Assembly (NCBI RefSeq): GCF_018135625.1
Contig: NZ_CP073078.1
Span: forward strand, 4,186,501 to 4,250,500
DNA from: Phenylobacterium montanum
GTDB lineage: Bacteria; Pseudomonadota; Alphaproteobacteria; Caulobacterales; Caulobacteraceae
Length of the DNA stretch: 64,000 nt
Direction: 5' to 3'
Of the stretch, positions 42,981 through 52,013 are shown in pieces. Under the pieces are notes generated by a model, which saw nothing but the letters and a program-made list of their open reading frames with translations, did no database searches and was not told the DNA's origin. Both the position numbers and the translations under genes were made by a program. Position 1 is the stretch's first letter; each line of letters opens with the position of its first letter.

Positions 42981-44132
42981 CTAGAGCTCGCGCGCCCAGG
43001 CCCGGACGTCGTTGACGAACAGCTCCGGCTCCTCCATGGCGGCGAAGTGGCCGCCCGAGGGCATCTCGGTCCAGCGCGTGATGTTGTAGGCGCGCTCGGC
43101 CCAGGTCCGGGGCGGCGCCTGGTAGAGCGCCTCGCCCGGGAAGTTGGCGAAGGCGGTCGGGGTCTCGCAGCGCACCCCGGCCTCGATCTGGGCCAGGCCG
43201 CCTTCCTCCAGCAGCGCCCGATAGTACCAAGCTCCCGTCGTGAACGAGCCGGTCATCACATAGATCATGATGTTGGTGATCAGCTGATCCAGCTTGTAGG
43301 CTTCGTCGATCTTCTTGGTGCGCAGGTCCGACCAGTCGTAGAACCGCTCCAGGATCCACGCCGCCTGGCCCACCGGATTGCCGGCGCCCAGCCAGGCCAG
43401 GGACTGCGGCTTGGACATCTGCAGGCCGAAATAGGCGCCCAGCATCTGCATCGCCGCCTGGGTGCGCGCCAGCCAGGCGGTCTCGGCCTCGCTGGTCGGG
43501 CCACCCTTCGGCCGGAAGCCGATCATGTTCAGGTGGATGGCCTTGCAGTGCTCGCCGTGGTCGTAGCCCAGCCACGAGGTGACCAGGCCGCCCCAGTCGC
43601 CGCCCTGGGCCAGGTAGCGCTTGTAGCCCAGGGCCTCGGTCATCAATGCATTGAACAGCCGCGCCGTGCCGCGCTGGCCGAACGGGCGGCTGGGCTTGGA
43701 GGAGAAGCCGAAACCGGGCAGGGACGGGACCACTACGTCGAAGGCGTCCTTGGGATCGCCGCCATGGCGCGAGGGGTTGGCCAGCTTGTCGATCGAGGCC
43801 CAGAACTCGTAGTGGCTGCCCGGCCAGCCGTGGGTCAGGATCAGGGGCCGCTTGCCGCCCGCCTCGCCGACCACGTGCACGAAGTGGATGTCGAAATCCT
43901 CGATTCGGGCAGTGAACTGGGGAAACCGGTTCAGCTTGGTCACCGCCGCGCGCCAGTCGTAGGTCTCGGTCCAGTGGTCGCAGATCCGCTTCAGGAAGGC
44001 GGCGTCGCAGCCATAGGCCCAGCCATTCTCCACCTCGGGCGCCGGCGGGAAGGGATAGGCCCGCACCTGGGCCAGCACCGGATCCACCTCGTCCTTGGAC
44101 CACTCCACCTCGAACGGCTTCACCGGGATCAT
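42981..44132 (-). CDS. Epoxide hydrolase (microsomal type, alpha/beta hydrolase)
   Basis: 383 residues. An N-terminal EHN-type domain (about 1-100; IPVKPFEVEWSKDEVDPV, LNRFPQFTARIED) precedes the alpha/beta hydrolase fold. Oxyanion motif HGWPGS near 112-117, nucleophile Asp179 in GGDWGG, and catalytic His362 in GGHFAAMEEPE. The acid is probably a Glu/Asp after about residue 300. The family opens epoxides to diols. No signal peptide. Its start region is followed on the same strand by nothing further; the XRE regulator gene lies upstream with a 54-base gap. Confidence 0.9.
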   Translation of the reverse strand: MIPVKPFEVEWSKDEVDPVLAQVRAYPFPPAPEVENGWAYGCDAAFLKRICDHWTETYDWRAAVTKLNRFPQFTARIEDFDIHFVHVVGEAGGKRPLILTHGWPGSHYEFWASIDKLANPSRHGGDPKDAFDVVVPSLPGFGFSSKPSRPFGQRGTARLFNALMTEALGYKRYLAQGGDWGGLVTSWLGYDHGEHCKAIHLNMIGFRPKGGPTSEAETAWLARTQAAMQMLGAYFGLQMSKPQSLAWLGAGNPVGQAAWILERFYDWSDLRTKKIDEAYKLDQLITNIMIYVMTGSFTTGAWYYRALLEEGGLAQIEAGVRCETPTAFANFPGEALYQAPPRTWAERAYNITRWTEMPSGGHFAAMEEPELFVNDVRAWAREL

Positions 44133-44186
44133 GGCGTCCTCCTCGCATTTTTCGGCGGTAAGCCTGAGGGGGTGACGCGAGGTCGG

Positions 44187-44393
44187 TCAACTGCTGCTAT
44201 CGCTCTCGTCCTCGAATATGGCCTCGATCGGGCGTTCGAACAGGCGCGCGATGCGAAAAGCCAGGGGCAGGCTGGGATCGTACTTGCCGGTCTCGATGGC
44301 GTTGACGCTCTGGCGCGAGACGTCCAGCCGCTCGGCCAGGTCCGCCTGGCTCCAGCCGAGCTCGGCGCGCAGAACGCGCAGGCGATTCTTCAA
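44187..44393 (-). CDS. Small XRE-family regulator (YozG/Cro-like)
   Basis: 68 residues from a TTG start complementary to 44391-44393, chosen because GGAGG lies 5 bases upstream. It is a single helix-turn-helix (KNRLRVLRAELGWSQADLAERLDVSRQSVNAIETGKYDPSLPLAFRIA) with a short acidic tail (FEDESDSSS). Such short regulators typically repress themselves and a neighbouring membrane protein. Its start overlaps the end of the membrane protein gene, so the two are translated together and are likely to be controlled from the operators at 45014-45075. Confidence 0.9.
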   Translation of the reverse strand: MKNRLRVLRAELGWSQADLAERLDVSRQSVNAIETGKYDPSLPLAFRIARLFERPIEAIFEDESDSSS

Positions 44394-45004
44394 CGGTACC
44401 TCCGGCTGACCATCTGCGTGGTGGCGCCGAGCTGGACGAAGAAGGCCACCGGTACGACCCAGAGCCACAGGTGCGGAGCCAGGCCGAAGTTCTCCAAAAA
44501 GCCCAGGACGGTGGCCTCGCAGAGGGTCAGGCCGCCGCTCCACATCAGGCTGGCGCGGGTGATCTCGCGCTTCAGCTCGTCGGTCTCCTCGGCGACATAG
44601 CGGCCCAGGGCCCAGAACATGCCGATGATCGGCAGGGCCGGCGCCACGGCGACCGCATAGCCCAGCGGGCCCTTGGCGTAGCCCAGCTTGAACAGCTCCA
44701 CCGCGGCCATCAGCACGAACACATAGACGATCGAGATCATCGCCTGCCGGCGCTGGTAGCGGTGCTGGGCCGGGCGCATCGTGCAGCGCCTGAACAGGCG
44801 AAGGTAGGCCATCATCGCCGCCATCGGCGACAGGGTGAGCAGGAAGAGGCCCAGCCAGGCCCAATTGTTCCACCAGTTCAACGCCAGGATCGCCGCGCCG
44901 GCGGGAAAGCAGGCGGCCGGCAGGGCCACCAGGGCGATGCGGACGGCGAGCGGCAGGCTCCCGGCCGGCGGCGGGCTTGGCGGGGCCATGGACTGGCTGG
45001 GCAT
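44390..45004 (-). CDS. Polytopic membrane protein paired with the XRE regulator
   Basis: 204 residues with about six hydrophobic segments in three pairs: LAVRIALVALPAACFPAGAAI and WAWLGLFLLTLSPMAAMMAYL; ISIVYVFVLMAAVELF and YAVAVAPALPIIGMFWAL; TLCEATVLGFLENFGL and LWLWVVPVAFFVQLG. A Pro-rich N-terminus (PSQSMAPPSPPPAG) is cytosolic. Start: ATG complementary to 45002-45004, with AAGGAG 7 bases upstream. I do not recognise a named function; it may be a sensor or the regulated partner of the XRE protein encoded right after it. Confidence 0.8.
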   Translation of the reverse strand: MPSQSMAPPSPPPAGSLPLAVRIALVALPAACFPAGAAILALNWWNNWAWLGLFLLTLSPMAAMMAYLRLFRRCTMRPAQHRYQRRQAMISIVYVFVLMAAVELFKLGYAKGPLGYAVAVAPALPIIGMFWALGRYVAEETDELKREITRASLMWSGGLTLCEATVLGFLENFGLAPHLWLWVVPVAFFVQLGATTQMVSRRYR

Positions 45005-45013
45005 ATCAAAGCT

Positions 45014-45032
45014 CCTTGTCGAAATGACAAGG
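45014..45032. promoter_or_regulatory. Inverted repeat overlapping the ribosome binding site of the XRE/membrane operon
   Basis: CCTTGTC-5-GACAAGG, a perfect 7-base inverted repeat, 10 bases upstream of the membrane protein ATG (minus strand). It shares the TGTC/GACA core with the second site at 45058-45075, so both look like binding sites for one dimeric HTH protein, most simply the XRE regulator. The position covering the Shine-Dalgarno region suggests repression, by inference. Confidence 0.65.
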
Positions 45033-45057
45033 ATACATGACACGTTCGCTCCGAAGT

Positions 45058-45075
45058 TGTCAAGCAAAGTTGACA
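45058..45075. promoter_or_regulatory. Second XRE-type operator, TGTCAA-6-TTGACA
   Basis: A perfect 6-base inverted repeat in AT-rich DNA between the divergent membrane-protein gene and the gene at 45143. TTGACA read on the plus strand or TGTCAA on the minus strand also resembles a -35 element, so a regulator bound here would block a promoter. With the 45014-45032 site this is a plausible two-operator control region. Confidence 0.6.
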
Positions 45076-45142
45076 TAGTGGACTTGCGGAGATCGTTTGT
45101 TTGAATTATATCCGGGTAAAATATGGATTTGGAGATTGCGTC

Positions 45143-45409
45143 ATGAGCTTCGAATGGCCGAGCACCGGCGACCGCGTGGCGGGGGACTATCTCGGCCATG
45201 CCTTCGAGGGCGTTGTCACCGGCGTGGATTTCGCGCACGAGCCTCTGGGGCGGCGCTATGCGGTGCGCTTCGATGCGCCCGTCGAGATCAGCAAGTCCAA
45301 GCTGATGAGCAATCTGCGGCAGAACGTGCGCGCCCTGATCGCGCCCACCGGCGCCAGCATAGACGCCAAGGGGCGGCCTGACGGGATCATGACCCTGCGC
45401 CGGGCCTGA
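45143..45409 (+). CDS. Conserved hypothetical protein (88 aa)
   Basis: Begins MSFEWPSTGDRVAGDYLGHAF. The ATG at 45143 follows GGAG by 8 bases and is preferred over an earlier in-frame start that runs through AT-rich promoter DNA. The protein looks like a small beta-rich domain (VVTGVDF, RRYAVRFDAPVEI) with a Lys/Arg-rich middle (KSKLMSNLRQNVRAL). No membrane segment or known motif. It reads away from the XRE-controlled operon and may share its operators. It ends 23 bases inside the convergent TetR gene. Confidence 0.72.
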   Translation: MSFEWPSTGDRVAGDYLGHAFEGVVTGVDFAHEPLGRRYAVRFDAPVEISKSKLMSNLRQNVRALIAPTGASIDAKGRPDGIMTLRRA

Positions 45410-45995
45410 CCCCCCGCGCAAGGGCGCCGGACAATGCGCGCCGCACGGCGTCGAAATCGACATCGTCAGCGAACTTGCTGCTCAGCCTCAGCATGACCAG
45501 GCCATGCAGGGCGGCCCAGAAGGCGTGGGCCAGCACGATCGGGTCGCCCGCGATACGGCCCTCGGCCATCAACAGCTCGATATGGGCGGTCATGGTCTTC
45601 TTGGCGCGCAACAGCGCGCGCACCAGGTCGGGATAGTCGCCCTCGGTCGGCTGGCTGAGGTCGAACATCAGCCCATAGGCCGCCGGCTGTTCCAGGGCGA
45701 AGCGGACATAGGCGTCGCTGGCCGCGGCGGCGCGCTCGTCCGCCGTGCCGGGCTTGGCGAACGCCGTCTCCAGCGCCTCGGAGAAGCGGTCGAAGCCGCG
45801 CGCGCGGACCGCGGCCAGCATCTCGTCCTTGTCCTTGAAGTAGCGATAGGGGGTCATGGCGCTGACCCCCAGCTCGCCCGCCAGCTGGCGCAGGGACACC
45901 GCCTCCAGGCCCTTCTCTGCGAACAGTCGCTCGGCTGCGTCGATCAGCCGTTCGCGGAAATCGGCGATCTCGGCCTCGCTCAGCACCTTGGGCAT
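45387..45995 (-). CDS. TetR-family transcriptional regulator
   Basis: 202 residues. N-terminal HTH: FRERLIDAAERLFAEKGLEAVSLRQLAGELGVSAMTPYRYFKDKDEMLAAV (about 13-62), then a helical ligand domain with YGLMFDLSQPTEGD and an AFWAALHGLVMLRL dimerisation helix (C-terminal TetR_C_33-like). It diverges from the carotenoid oxygenase gene across an AT-rich, palindrome-bearing 83-base spacer, so that gene is its most likely target. Confidence 0.9.
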   Translation of the reverse strand: MPKVLSEAEIADFRERLIDAAERLFAEKGLEAVSLRQLAGELGVSAMTPYRYFKDKDEMLAAVRARGFDRFSEALETAFAKPGTADERAAAASDAYVRFALEQPAAYGLMFDLSQPTEGDYPDLVRALLRAKKTMTAHIELLMAEGRIAGDPIVLAHAFWAALHGLVMLRLSSKFADDVDFDAVRRALSGALARGVRPGAGS

Positions 45996-46032
45996 CGGCT
46001 CTCCTGAAAGTGACTTGCATCTTCTATAGTCT

Positions 46033-46054
46033 TACGATATAAATTTACATCGTA
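46033..46054. promoter_or_regulatory. Palindrome in the TetR/carotenoid-oxygenase spacer
   Basis: TACGAT-10-ATCGTA, a perfect 6-base inverted repeat, itself bracketed by two CTATAG palindromes near 46024 and 46062, in the most AT-rich 45 bases of this part of the window. It is the natural candidate operator for the divergent TetR protein. The -10-like TATAAATTTA sequence falls within it, so binding would occlude a promoter. Confidence 0.6.
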
Positions 46055-46078
46055 TATTTATCTATAGGGAGTCCGGCC

Positions 46079-47470
46079 ATGGACGGATCGGTGACCACGA
46101 ACCCCTTCCTGCGCGGCAACTACGCCCCGGTGCGCAGCGAGGACGATTTCGAGCTGAAGATCACGGGCGAGATCCCCGCGGGCCTGGCCGGCAGCCTCTA
46201 TCGCACCGGCCCCAACCCGCAGTTCGAGCCCGACAGCGACTATCACTGGTTCGTCGGCGACGGCATGGTGCACGGCTTCCACGTCGATGCGGGCAAGGTC
46301 CGCTACCTGAACCGCTATGTGCGCACGCCCAAGTGGAAGCTGGAGAACGAGCACGGCCGGCGCCTGTTCAATACCTGGGGCGACCCGCGCAAAACCGATC
46401 CCCTGGCCATGGGCCAGGACGGCGGGGTCGCCAACACCAACATCCTCTGGCACGGCGGCAAGCTGTTGGCCCTGGAGGAGGCGCATCCGGCCACGGCCAT
46501 GGACCCGATCACCCTGGAGACCACCGGCTATGTCGACCTGGGCGGTAAGGTCACCGCCCACCCCAAGATCGACCCCGACACCGGCGAGATGGTGTTCTTC
46601 GCCTATATGGACGAAGCCATGCCGTTCTCGAACAAGGTCAGCTACGGCGTGGCCGACGCGGCGGGGCGGCTTGTGCGGCGCGAGACCTTCGAGGCGCCCT
46701 ATTGCAGCATGATCCACGACTTCCTGGTCACCGAGCACTATGTGCTGTTCCCGGTGCTGCCCCTGACCGGCGACTTCGCCCGGGCCATGGCCGGCGGGCC
46801 GGCCTTCGCCTGGGAGCCGGACAAGGGCGCCTATGTGGGGGTGATGCGGCGCGACGCCAGCGTGGACACCATCCGCTGGTTCCATACCGAGGCCAACTAC
46901 GTCTTCCACCCGATGAACGCGTGGGAAGAGGACGGCCGCATCGTCGCCGACGTCATGCAGTACGAGCGTGCGCCGCTGTTCCCGGACGTGAATGGCGAGC
47001 GGGGCGACAACGCCGCAGCCCGCATGGCCCGATGGACCTTCGACCTGTCGGGCGCCAGCGACCACATCAAGCGCGACTATATCGACGACCTGCCGGGCGA
47101 GTTCCCCCGCTTCGACGAACGCCGAGCCGGGCTCTCCTATCGTCATGGCTGGTGGGCGGGCCAGACCGCGCGCAATGGCGAAATCCGTCCCGACGCCATC
47201 GCCCACCTGGACCTTGCGACCGGCAAGCGCAGCGTGTTCGAACTGCCGTTCGGCGATGCGACGTCCGAGCCGGTGTTCGTGCCGCGCTCAGCCTCGGCTG
47301 AGGAGGGCGATGGCTGGCTGCTGGCCGTGGCCTATCGCGCGCCAGTGGACCGCAGCGAGCTTCTGGTGTTCGAGGCCCAGGACGTAGCGGCGGGGCCGAT
47401 CGCGACGGCCCAGGTTCCCCGCCGCGTGCCCTTCGGCTTCCACGGGAATTGGCGGTCGGCCCAGGGCTAG
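46079..47470 (+). CDS. Carotenoid cleavage oxygenase family protein
   Basis: 463 residues, a seven-bladed propeller non-heme iron dioxygenase. The four iron ligands are visible as His161 (AHPKID), His213 (MIHDF), His277 (FHPMN) and His455 (GFHGNW). Other family motifs: [27 protein letters not shown] near the N-terminus and GGVANTNI. Bacterial relatives cleave carotenoids, apocarotenoids or stilbenes such as lignostilbene; which applies is not clear. Controlled probably by the divergent TetR gene. The ATG at 46079 follows AGGGAG. It overlaps the convergent xseA by four bases. Confidence 0.92.
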   Translation: MDGSVTTNPFLRGNYAPVRSEDDFELKITGEIPAGLAGSLYRTGPNPQFEPDSDYHWFVGDGMVHGFHVDAGKVRYLNRYVRTPKWKLENEHGRRLFNTWGDPRKTDPLAMGQDGGVANTNILWHGGKLLALEEAHPATAMDPITLETTGYVDLGGKVTAHPKIDPDTGEMVFFAYMDEAMPFSNKVSYGVADAAGRLVRRETFEAPYCSMIHDFLVTEHYVLFPVLPLTGDFARAMAGGPAFAWEPDKGAYVGVMRRDASVDTIRWFHTEANYVFHPMNAWEEDGRIVADVMQYERAPLFPDVNGERGDNAAARMARWTFDLSGASDHIKRDYIDDLPGEFPRFDERRAGLSYRHGWWAGQTARNGEIRPDAIAHLDLATGKRSVFELPFGDATSEPVFVPRSASAEEGDGWLLAVAYRAPVDRSELLVFEAQDVAAGPIATAQVPRRVPFGFHGNWRSAQG

Positions 47471-48924
47471 AACAGATCGCCCTGCTGCGTGGCGGCCGCC
47501 GGCTTCTTCGCTGGCGGCTTGCGCGCGGGCGGGGCCGCTCCGCCTTCGCCGTCGATCACCGCCTCGCGGGTCCCATCGGCGAAGGTCAGGCGGACCTGTT
47601 CGCCGGACTGGAGCACGGCTGCCGAGCGCGCGAGGGCGCCATCCGCCCGGTTGACCCGGGCGAAGCCGCGCGCCAGGGGGCCGTCGGGATTGAATGAGAC
47701 GCGCAGCTTGTCGAGCGCCGTCAGTTGCTCGGCGGCGCGTTCGAGGCGGCGGATGACGGCGGGCGGCATGCGGCCCGAGAACTCGGCCAAGCGCTCAGCC
47801 TTCTGCGCCTGGGGTCTCAGCAGCAGCCCGGGCGAGAGCCGGCCAGCCACCCGGACCAGGTCCCGCTCGTGCGCGGCCGCGTTTCGCTCCAGCCCCGCGC
47901 CCAGTCGCCCGGCGGCGAGGTCGAAGCGCTGCTGCGCCAGGGCCAGGATGTCGGCGGGCCTGGGCAGGCCGCGCGCAGCGGCGGCCAGGCGGTTGCGCAA
48001 GGTCTCCCTCAGCCGCTCCATCGAGCGGGTCAGGCGGCTGTCGCGGTCGGCGACGGCGGCGCGCAGCTCGGCCAGCACCGGGGTCGCCATCTCGGCTGCG
48101 GCGGTGGGGGTGGGGGCCCTGCGGTCGGAGACGAAGTCGATCAGGGTGGTGTCGGTCTCGTGCCCCACGGCCGAGATCAACGGGATCTCGCTTGCGGCCG
48201 CCGCCCGGGCCAGGGCCTCGTCATTGAAGGCCCAGAGGTCTTCCACCGAGCCGCCGCCGCGCGCCACGATCAACACGTCCGGCCGCGGGACCGGCCCATC
48301 CGAGCCCATGGCGTTGAAGCCGGCTATGGCCGCGGCCACCTGCCGCGCCGCCTGGTCGCCCTGCACCACCACCGGCCAGACCAGCACATGGCAGGGCCAG
48401 CGGTCGCGGATGCGGTGCAGGATGTCGCGGATCACCGCGCCCGTAGGGCTGGTGATCACGCCCACAACCGCCGGGCTGGCCGGCAGGGGCCGCTTGCGCT
48501 CGGGTGCGAACAGGCCCTCGGCGGCCAGCCTGGCCTTCAGCTTTTCCAGCTGAGCCAGGAGCGCGCCGATGCCCGCCGGCTCCATGGTCTCGATGACGAT
48601 CTGGTACTTGGACGAGGCCGGGTATGTGGTGATCTTGCCGGTGACGATCACCTCCAGACCCTGCTGCGGCTGGACCGCCAGGCCGCGCACCTGGCCCTTC
48701 CAAACCACCCCGTCGATCGAGGCGCGCTCGTCCTTGATCGTCAGGTAGCAATGGCCGGAGGCGTGGCGCGTGACCTTGGACAGTTCGCCCCTCAGGCGGA
48801 CAAAGCCGTAGGTCTCCTCCAGGGTGCGCTTGAGCGCGAAGGCCAGCTCCGAGACGGAATAGGCCTTGGCGTTGCCGTCGCTCTCGGCGGCTGGGGCGGG
48901 ATGGGGATCGTCGGTCAGGCTCAC
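47467..48924 (-). CDS. xseA: Exodeoxyribonuclease VII large subunit XseA
   Basis: 485 residues. The N-terminal OB-fold domain ([43 protein letters not shown]) is followed by the catalytic domain with [41 protein letters not shown] and [23 protein letters not shown], then a coiled-coil region and a Lys/Pro/Ala-rich tail. XseA with XseB degrades single-stranded DNA. GTG start complementary to 48922-48924. The small subunit gene is not in the window. Confidence 0.95.
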   Translation of the reverse strand: MSLTDDPHPAPAAESDGNAKAYSVSELAFALKRTLEETYGFVRLRGELSKVTRHASGHCYLTIKDERASIDGVVWKGQVRGLAVQPQQGLEVIVTGKITTYPASSKYQIVIETMEPAGIGALLAQLEKLKARLAAEGLFAPERKRPLPASPAVVGVITSPTGAVIRDILHRIRDRWPCHVLVWPVVVQGDQAARQVAAAIAGFNAMGSDGPVPRPDVLIVARGGGSVEDLWAFNDEALARAAAASEIPLISAVGHETDTTLIDFVSDRRAPTPTAAAEMATPVLAELRAAVADRDSRLTRSMERLRETLRNRLAAAARGLPRPADILALAQQRFDLAAGRLGAGLERNAAAHERDLVRVAGRLSPGLLLRPQAQKAERLAEFSGRMPPAVIRRLERAAEQLTALDKLRVSFNPDGPLARGFARVNRADGALARSAAVLQSGEQVRLTFADGTREAVIDGEGGAAPPARKPPAKKPAAATQQGDLF

Positions 48925-49029
48925 CGGGCCAAGATAGGGTATTCGACCGAGTCTGAAAGCCCGCCGTCGCTCTGCTCGGTCTCGCTGATTTTACTTGGAA
49001 TTCACTCGGCGCGGTTAACCCTTGCGGAC

Positions 49030-49653
49030 ATGCGCGCCCTTTTCGCCCTTGCCGCGTGGCTGCTGGCCGCCGGCGCCGCCTCCGCCGCCGACCTGACGGT
49101 CCAGGTCAAGACGACCGCCGGCGCGCCGGTGGCCGACGCCGTGGTGACGGTCTATCCGCAGGCGGGCGCGGCCCCCTTAAGCGCCAACCACTTCGACTGG
49201 CCCATGCGGGTCAGCCAGCAGAACATCCAGTTCCATCCCTTCGTGCTGATCGCGCCTGTGGGGGCCACAGTGGCCTTTCCCAACCTCGATAAGGTGCGCC
49301 ACCACGTCTATTCCTTCTCGGCGACCCATCCGTTCGAGCTGAAGCTCTACGGCTCGGACCAGGAGCGCAGCGTGCGCTTCGACAAGGCCGGGGTGATCGC
49401 GCTGGGCTGCAATATCCACGATCAGATGGTCGCCTTCGTCAAGGTGGTCGACACCCCCTATGCGGCCAAGACCGACGCCAGCGGCATGGTGACCTTGCAC
49501 GATCTGCCGGCCGGGGCGGCGACATTGAAGCTCTGGAGGCCCTATCTGCACGCGCCGGGCAACGAGGTCAGCCGCACCGTAAGCGTGGGCCATGGGACCG
49601 AGGCCTTCGCCATCGACGTGCGCCAGCCCCCGGCCATGCACAACATGTACTGA
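49030..49653 (+). CDS. Periplasmic cupredoxin-like protein (methylamine-utilisation-like)
   Basis: 207 residues with a signal peptide (MRALFALAAWLLAAGAASAA). The mature part has a beta-sandwich with VQVKTTAGAPVADAVVTVYP, an FPNLDKVRHHVYSFS segment resembling the His-containing strand of plastocyanin-like proteins, and LGCNIHDQMVAFVKVVD with a Cys and His like the copper-binding loop of cupredoxins; a carboxypeptidase-regulatory-like repeat may make up the C-terminus. Proteins of this kind are annotated as methylamine-utilisation proteins and are often encoded next to a GGDEF/EAL protein and a porin, as here. The stop is followed by the EAL gene start after one base. Confidence 0.8.
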   Translation: MRALFALAAWLLAAGAASAADLTVQVKTTAGAPVADAVVTVYPQAGAAPLSANHFDWPMRVSQQNIQFHPFVLIAPVGATVAFPNLDKVRHHVYSFSATHPFELKLYGSDQERSVRFDKAGVIALGCNIHDQMVAFVKVVDTPYAAKTDASGMVTLHDLPAGAATLKLWRPYLHAPGNEVSRTVSVGHGTEAFAIDVRQPPAMHNMY

Positions 49654-49654
49654 C

Positions 49655-52000
49655 ATGCTGGCCTTCCGTCGCCTGCGCACCAAGCTGACGGTGCTTTATG
49701 CCGGCCTGTTCGCCCTGGGGCTCCTGCTCGCCTCGGCCGAGGTCTATTCGGCGATTTCCGACAACGCCCAGCGCGTCGTGCGCGGCGAACTGGCGGCCAG
49801 CGGCACCGTGTTCGACCGCATCTGGGCCCTGCGCACGGCCCAGCTCGAGAACGGCGCAGGACTGTTGTCCCGCGACTTCGGCTTCCGCTCGGCCATCGCC
49901 ACCCACGATGCGGCGACGATCAGCTCGGCGCTGGAAAATCTGCGCGTGCGCCTCGGCGCCGACACCGCCTTCGTCATCGGCGCGGATGGCGGCAGCCTCG
50001 CCGGCGGGGACGGCGGAGCCTTTTCCAGCCTGACCCCGGCGACCCTGGCCGGGATCGAGGGCGATGATGCGGTGGCCGGCGTGTTCGTCATGCACGGCGA
50101 ACCCTACCAGGCGATTTCCGCTCCGGTCCTTGCGCCCCTGCCCATGGGCTGGGTCGTGTTCGCCCAACGGCTCGATCGAGACCAGATGAACGCCCTGGAA
50201 AAGCTCTCGGCCATCCCGCTCGACGCCTCGGTCCTGGCTCGCGCGCCCGGCGGCGCCTGGGGCGAAGCAGGTCATCCGCGAGACGCCAAGGCGCAGGCGA
50301 CGGTGGGCCGTTTCATCGAGGCGACCCTCAAGGCGAGCCACGCCAGCCCAGGCAAGCTGGACACGGCGGCCGGCGACAGCATGGCCCTGGTCAAGCCGCT
50401 GCACAGCTTCGACCCCGGCGCGCCGATCGTCCTGATGCTGCGCTATCCCATGGCCCGGGCCATGGCCCCCTATCACCCATTGCTGGGCGCGCTCGGCCTG
50501 ATCGGCCTGGCCGGCTTGGCGCTCCTGATCGCCGGCAGCTGGGCCTTGGCGCGCGGCGTGACGCGGCCTCTTTCCGATCTGGAGCAGGCCGCTCATCGCC
50601 TGCAGCGCGGCGAGGCGGCGAGCGTCACCGTCACCGCCCGCGACGAGATCGGCCGCCTGGCCGAGGGCTTCAACAGCATGGCCGCCGAGATCGGCGAGCG
50701 CGAGCGGCGCATCACCCACATGGCGCTGCACGACGGCGATACCGACCTGCCCAATCGGGAGGCACTGGCGCGCGATATCGCAGCCCTGGCCGAGCGCGCG
50801 CGCGCCGAGCGGATCTATGTCGCGGCCCTCGGCGTCGATCGCCTGACCCATGTGCGCGGCGCCATCGGCCATGCCCTGTTCGGCGAGATGATGCGTGAGC
50901 TGGGCGCGCGCCTGGCCAGGCTGGCGCCCGAGACCCGGCCCGCCCGCCTGACCACCGCCATTCTCGGCGTGGCTTTCGAGGCTGAGAGCCGCGAGGCCGC
51001 CATGGCCCGGGCCGAAGCGCTGCGCGAGGCGCTGGAAGAGCCCCTGCGCCTGGCCGAGAACGTGGTCGACGTCAGCCTGACCCTGGGCCTCGCACCCTAT
51101 GCAGAGGACGCCGACCGGGTCGCTTCGCCGATCGACCGGGCCAATATCGCCGTCGACCAGGCCCGCTCAGCCAAACGGGCGGCCATGGCCTTCGACGCCA
51201 AGGCCTATGGCGACCCCGCCGCCAACCTGTCGCTGATGAGCGAGATGCGCGCCTCGATCGAGGCCGGCCACATGGCGCTCTACCATCAGCCCAAGTTCGA
51301 CCTGCGCCGCCGCGGGGTGACGGGAACCGAGGCCCTGGTGCGCTGGATCCACCCGACCCGCGGCTTTCTGCCGCCCGACCGCTTCATCGGCATGGCCGAG
51401 GAGACCGGCCACATCCGCGCCCTGACCGAATGGGTTCTGGCCCAGGCGGTGCGTGATCAGAAGGCCATGGCCGCCGCCGGCCACGAGCTTGCGGTCTCAG
51501 TCAACGTCTCCGGCCGCCTGCTGGGCGACCTCGCCTTCGCCGAGGCGGCGCTCGAACTGGTGGCTGGCGCCTGCGGCGACATTTGCTTCGAGATCACCGA
51601 GACGGCGGTGGTGGAGAACCCGGAGCTGGCCCTGGCGGTGATCGACCGTTTCACCGCCGCGGGCGTCGCCGTCTCCATCGACGACTACGGCACCGGCCTC
51701 TCGTCCCTGGCCTATCTGAAGCAGATCCGCGCGGGCGAACTGAAGATCGACAAGTCGTTCGTCTTCGCCATGGGCGAAAGCCAGCGCGACGCGCTGCTGG
51801 TCCGCTCGACCATCGACCTGGCCCACGGCCTCGGCATGAAGGTCACCGCCGAAGGCATCGAGACCGAGGCGGCCCTGGCTCTGCTCACCGGCATGGGCTG
51901 CGACCTGGCCCAGGGCTACCTGATCGCAAAACCGATGCCGCTCAATGGCTTGTTGAACTTTCTCAGCGAGGATGCCGAGGTCTTGAAATCCCGCGCCTAG
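49655..52000 (+). CDS. Membrane c-di-GMP phosphodiesterase: sensor-HAMP-degenerate GGDEF-EAL
   Basis: 781 residues. TM1 near 13-33 (VLYAGLFALGLLLASAEVY), a periplasmic sensor of about 230 residues with LGADTAFVIGADGGSLAGG, TM2 near 280-300 (LGLIGLAGLALLIAGSW), HAMP (ARGVTRPLSDLEQAAHRL), a GGDEF domain that lacks the GG[DE]EF signature (LGVAFEAESR at that place), and an EAL domain with EALVRW (Glu559-Leu561), DDYGTG at 676-681, KIDKSF and EGIE. So it is predicted to degrade c-di-GMP and not to make it; the GGDEF part may bind GTP as a regulator. It is coupled to the upstream periplasmic protein gene and followed by a porin-like gene after 13 bases. Confidence 0.88.
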   Translation: MLAFRRLRTKLTVLYAGLFALGLLLASAEVYSAISDNAQRVVRGELAASGTVFDRIWALRTAQLENGAGLLSRDFGFRSAIATHDAATISSALENLRVRLGADTAFVIGADGGSLAGGDGGAFSSLTPATLAGIEGDDAVAGVFVMHGEPYQAISAPVLAPLPMGWVVFAQRLDRDQMNALEKLSAIPLDASVLARAPGGAWGEAGHPRDAKAQATVGRFIEATLKASHASPGKLDTAAGDSMALVKPLHSFDPGAPIVLMLRYPMARAMAPYHPLLGALGLIGLAGLALLIAGSWALARGVTRPLSDLEQAAHRLQRGEAASVTVTARDEIGRLAEGFNSMAAEIGERERRITHMALHDGDTDLPNREALARDIAALAERARAERIYVAALGVDRLTHVRGAIGHALFGEMMRELGARLARLAPETRPARLTTAILGVAFEAESREAAMARAEALREALEEPLRLAENVVDVSLTLGLAPYAEDADRVASPIDRANIAVDQARSAKRAAMAFDAKAYGDPAANLSLMSEMRASIEAGHMALYHQPKFDLRRRGVTGTEALVRWIHPTRGFLPPDRFIGMAEETGHIRALTEWVLAQAVRDQKAMAAAGHELAVSVNVSGRLLGDLAFAEAALELVAGACGDICFEITETAVVENPELALAVIDRFTAAGVAVSIDDYGTGLSSLAYLKQIRAGELKIDKSFVFAMGESQRDALLVRSTIDLAHGLGMKVTAEGIETEAALALLTGMGCDLAQGYLIAKPMPLNGLLNFLSEDAEVLKSRA

Positions 52001-52013
52001 AAAGGGAGCGGCC

